Positions 63,007 to 64,000 of a stretch of DNA of 64,000 nucleotides are shown in pieces. The stretch is from an uncultured Cytophagales bacterium. Its GTDB lineage: Bacteria > Bacteroidota > Bacteroidia > Cytophagales > 172606-1. Under the pieces are notes generated by a model that was not told the DNA's origin, ran no database searches, and saw only the letters and a program-made list of their open reading frames with translations. The stretch covers positions 1-64,000 of the forward strand of contig CADCTQ010000001.1 in assembly GCA_902805615.1 (NCBI GenBank). Reading direction: 5' to 3'. How positions within the stretch are numbered: position 1 is the stretch's first letter; each line of letters starts with the position of its first letter. Both the position numbers and the translations under genes were made by a program.

Positions 63007-64000
63007 TCAATGCACCGGCTGCGCCAGAAACTGCTTCGCCAGGGTGAGTTCGGGTCTGGGGGAAGCAGCAGGCCGGACCAATTCGAGCAACTGCTGGTAA
63101 TACGCCCGGGCTTTTTGCCGGTCGCCGGCTTTTTCAGCCGCCAGCCCTGCCCCGTATAAGCCATTGAATCGGTTGGGATGACTCTCCAAGGCTGCCTCGT
63201 AGGCCACCAGGGCTGCTGCCGGTTGGTGAAGCTGCAAGAGCAAGTCGGCCAGCAACTCCCGGGCCGGCAGCACCTCCCCCGGGGTTACCGGGTGTTTTTC
63301 GGTTTGCGCTTCCAGTTCGGCTGCCCGTTGCATGCGTTGCAGCGCCTGCGCGTGGTTTCCCTGCTTGAATTGTATCCAGGCCTGGCCCGCATGGACCTGG
63401 ATGCGGACCAGGTTGGCTTTGTAGGCGTCTTTTTGCTCGGTGAGCAGCGCTTCCAGCCGGCCCAGTTCGGCCACCTCCGCCTGCGCCTCCCGCAGGTTGC
63501 CCAAGTGAACATGGCCCATCAGGCGCGTAAAGTGGACAATGGCTTTCTGCCAGGGGAACCTGGCCCAGGGAAAGCCGGCCGGCTGTAGCGGCAGTACAGC
63601 CGCTTGTTGCCAAAGTTTGTTTTCCAGCACGTACCGGGCAGGCACGGCAGCAAATGCATAAGCTACTTTGAAATTGACCGGACTTACCTCTTTGATCGTT
63701 TTCAGGTATTGCCACTGCGCGAGTGCCCGCTGATTGTTCCCCGCTTGCAGGTAAGCGTACATGAGGTAGTCCAGCCCGTGCAATTCCTCATCCCAGTGCC
63801 CCTTGATGCCTGCGGCCTGGGCGTAGCACTGGGCCGAAGAAATCGAGGCCTGGTTCGACTGGATGCATTCGGCCCATAGCCCCAGGCGGGTAAAGATGTG
63901 CGAGGGCATGTGCAAGGCGTGCGCCGAAGAGGGAGCAACCGAAGCGTATTTGCGGGCGGCGGGCAGGGCCAGGGCGGCTAGTTGGGGGAAGTCGTAGGTA
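63007..64000 (-). CDS. TPR-repeat protein, 5' end outside the window
   Basis: At least 330 residues; the frame runs off the window edge. In-frame sequence before the first ATG (FPQLAALALPAARKYASVAP..SSAHALHMPSHIFTRLGLW) shows that the ATG at 63915 is internal. Tetratricopeptide-like helices follow: GLDYLMYAYLQAGNNQRALAQW, ELLADLLLQLHQPAAALVAYEAAL and LYGAGLAAEKAGDRQKARAYYQQLL. The HALHMPSHIF motif marks a family of large secreted or periplasmic TPR proteins of unknown role. No catalytic domain is seen in the visible part. Confidence 0.8.
   Translation of the reverse strand, partial: TYDFPQLAALALPAARKYASVAPSSAHALHMPSHIFTRLGLWAECIQSNQASISSAQCYAQAAGIKGHWDEELHGLDYLMYAYLQAGNNQRALAQWQYLKTIKEVSPVNFKVAYAFAAVPARYVLENKLWQQAAVLPLQPAGFPWARFPWQKAIVHFTRLMGHVHLGNLREAQAEVAELGRLEALLTEQKDAYKANLVRIQVHAGQAWIQFKQGNHAQALQRMQRAAELEAQTEKHPVTPGEVLPARELLADLLLQLHQPAAALVAYEAALESHPNRFNGLYGAGLAAEKAGDRQKARAYYQQLLELVRPAASPRPELTLAKQFLAQPVH

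Noticed and set aside
62716-63159. A 147-codon frame starting MMLPPASQPAPRHWAG, similar to one at 55075
   Set aside because: The shared start comes from the non-coding interspersed repeat; the frames diverge after it and the second runs antisense into the TPR gene.

Overview
The window looks like the chromosome of a free-living Bacteroidota, most likely order Cytophagales. It carries a SusC/SusD pair with its own FecI/FecR regulators, three large secreted proteins ending in type IX (Por) sorting domains, promoters of the TTG/TAnnTTTG type, a MobC/TraG-type coupling protein typical of Bacteroidota conjugative elements, and high-50s G+C by eye. The high G+C opens long false frames opposite many genes. 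No rRNA, tRNA or CRISPR array was seen.

Layout. 0-2 kb: an N-terminally damaged conjugation coupling protein, a relic of an integrated element. 2-5 kb: an ECF sigma factor with a small membrane anti-sigma candidate and two CpxP/Spy-like periplasmic proteins, then an outer-membrane DUF2490 protein. 5-17.5 kb (minus strand): a plant-polysaccharide utilisation region with FecI sigma, FecR, SusC (with STN domain), SusD, a GH10 xylanase lipoprotein, two exported WD40 proteins (the second frameshifted) and a Tat-exported enolase-superfamily enzyme. A divergent CHASE3-PAS-PAS histidine kinase follows. 20-22.4 kb is decayed sequence plus small hypothetical genes. 22.4-26.3 kb is a three-gene cell-surface O-acylation operon (MBOAT, AlgJ-like SGNH protein, acyltransferase-3). 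27-36 kb holds a secreted SGNH-lectin protein, an IS3-family insertion, an M29 aminopeptidase and a giant NHL-repeat protein. 36-54.5 kb is a redox and small-molecule region: YceI, amidase, SDR and SnoaL-like proteins, a HisKA_2 kinase, a sigma-54 activator with five GAF domains, a Crp/Fnr regulator, a second SDR, a glycosyltransferase and a ScyD-like lipoprotein. 55-64 kb: MsrA, a giant PQQ-dependent sugar-dehydrogenase-like secreted protein, an orphan four-helix-bundle sensor, a GH51 arabinofuranosidase and a TPR protein cut by the window edge.

Two patterns stand out. First, at least four genes (alkene reductase, FMN reductase, histidine kinase, lipoprotein hydrolase) survive only as a start joined to an end with the middle deleted, and a pirin gene is cut short. 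Second, there are several non-coding mobile repeats: a 189-bp MITE with target duplication nested in an older palindromic repeat, a 149-bp MITE in two inverted copies 14 kb apart, and a repeat of at least 199 bp in two direct copies. I saw no clearly new defence or biosynthetic system. The best candidates for novelty are the five-GAF sigma-54 activator, the exported WD40 / Tat-enolase / xylanase set, and the MITE families.
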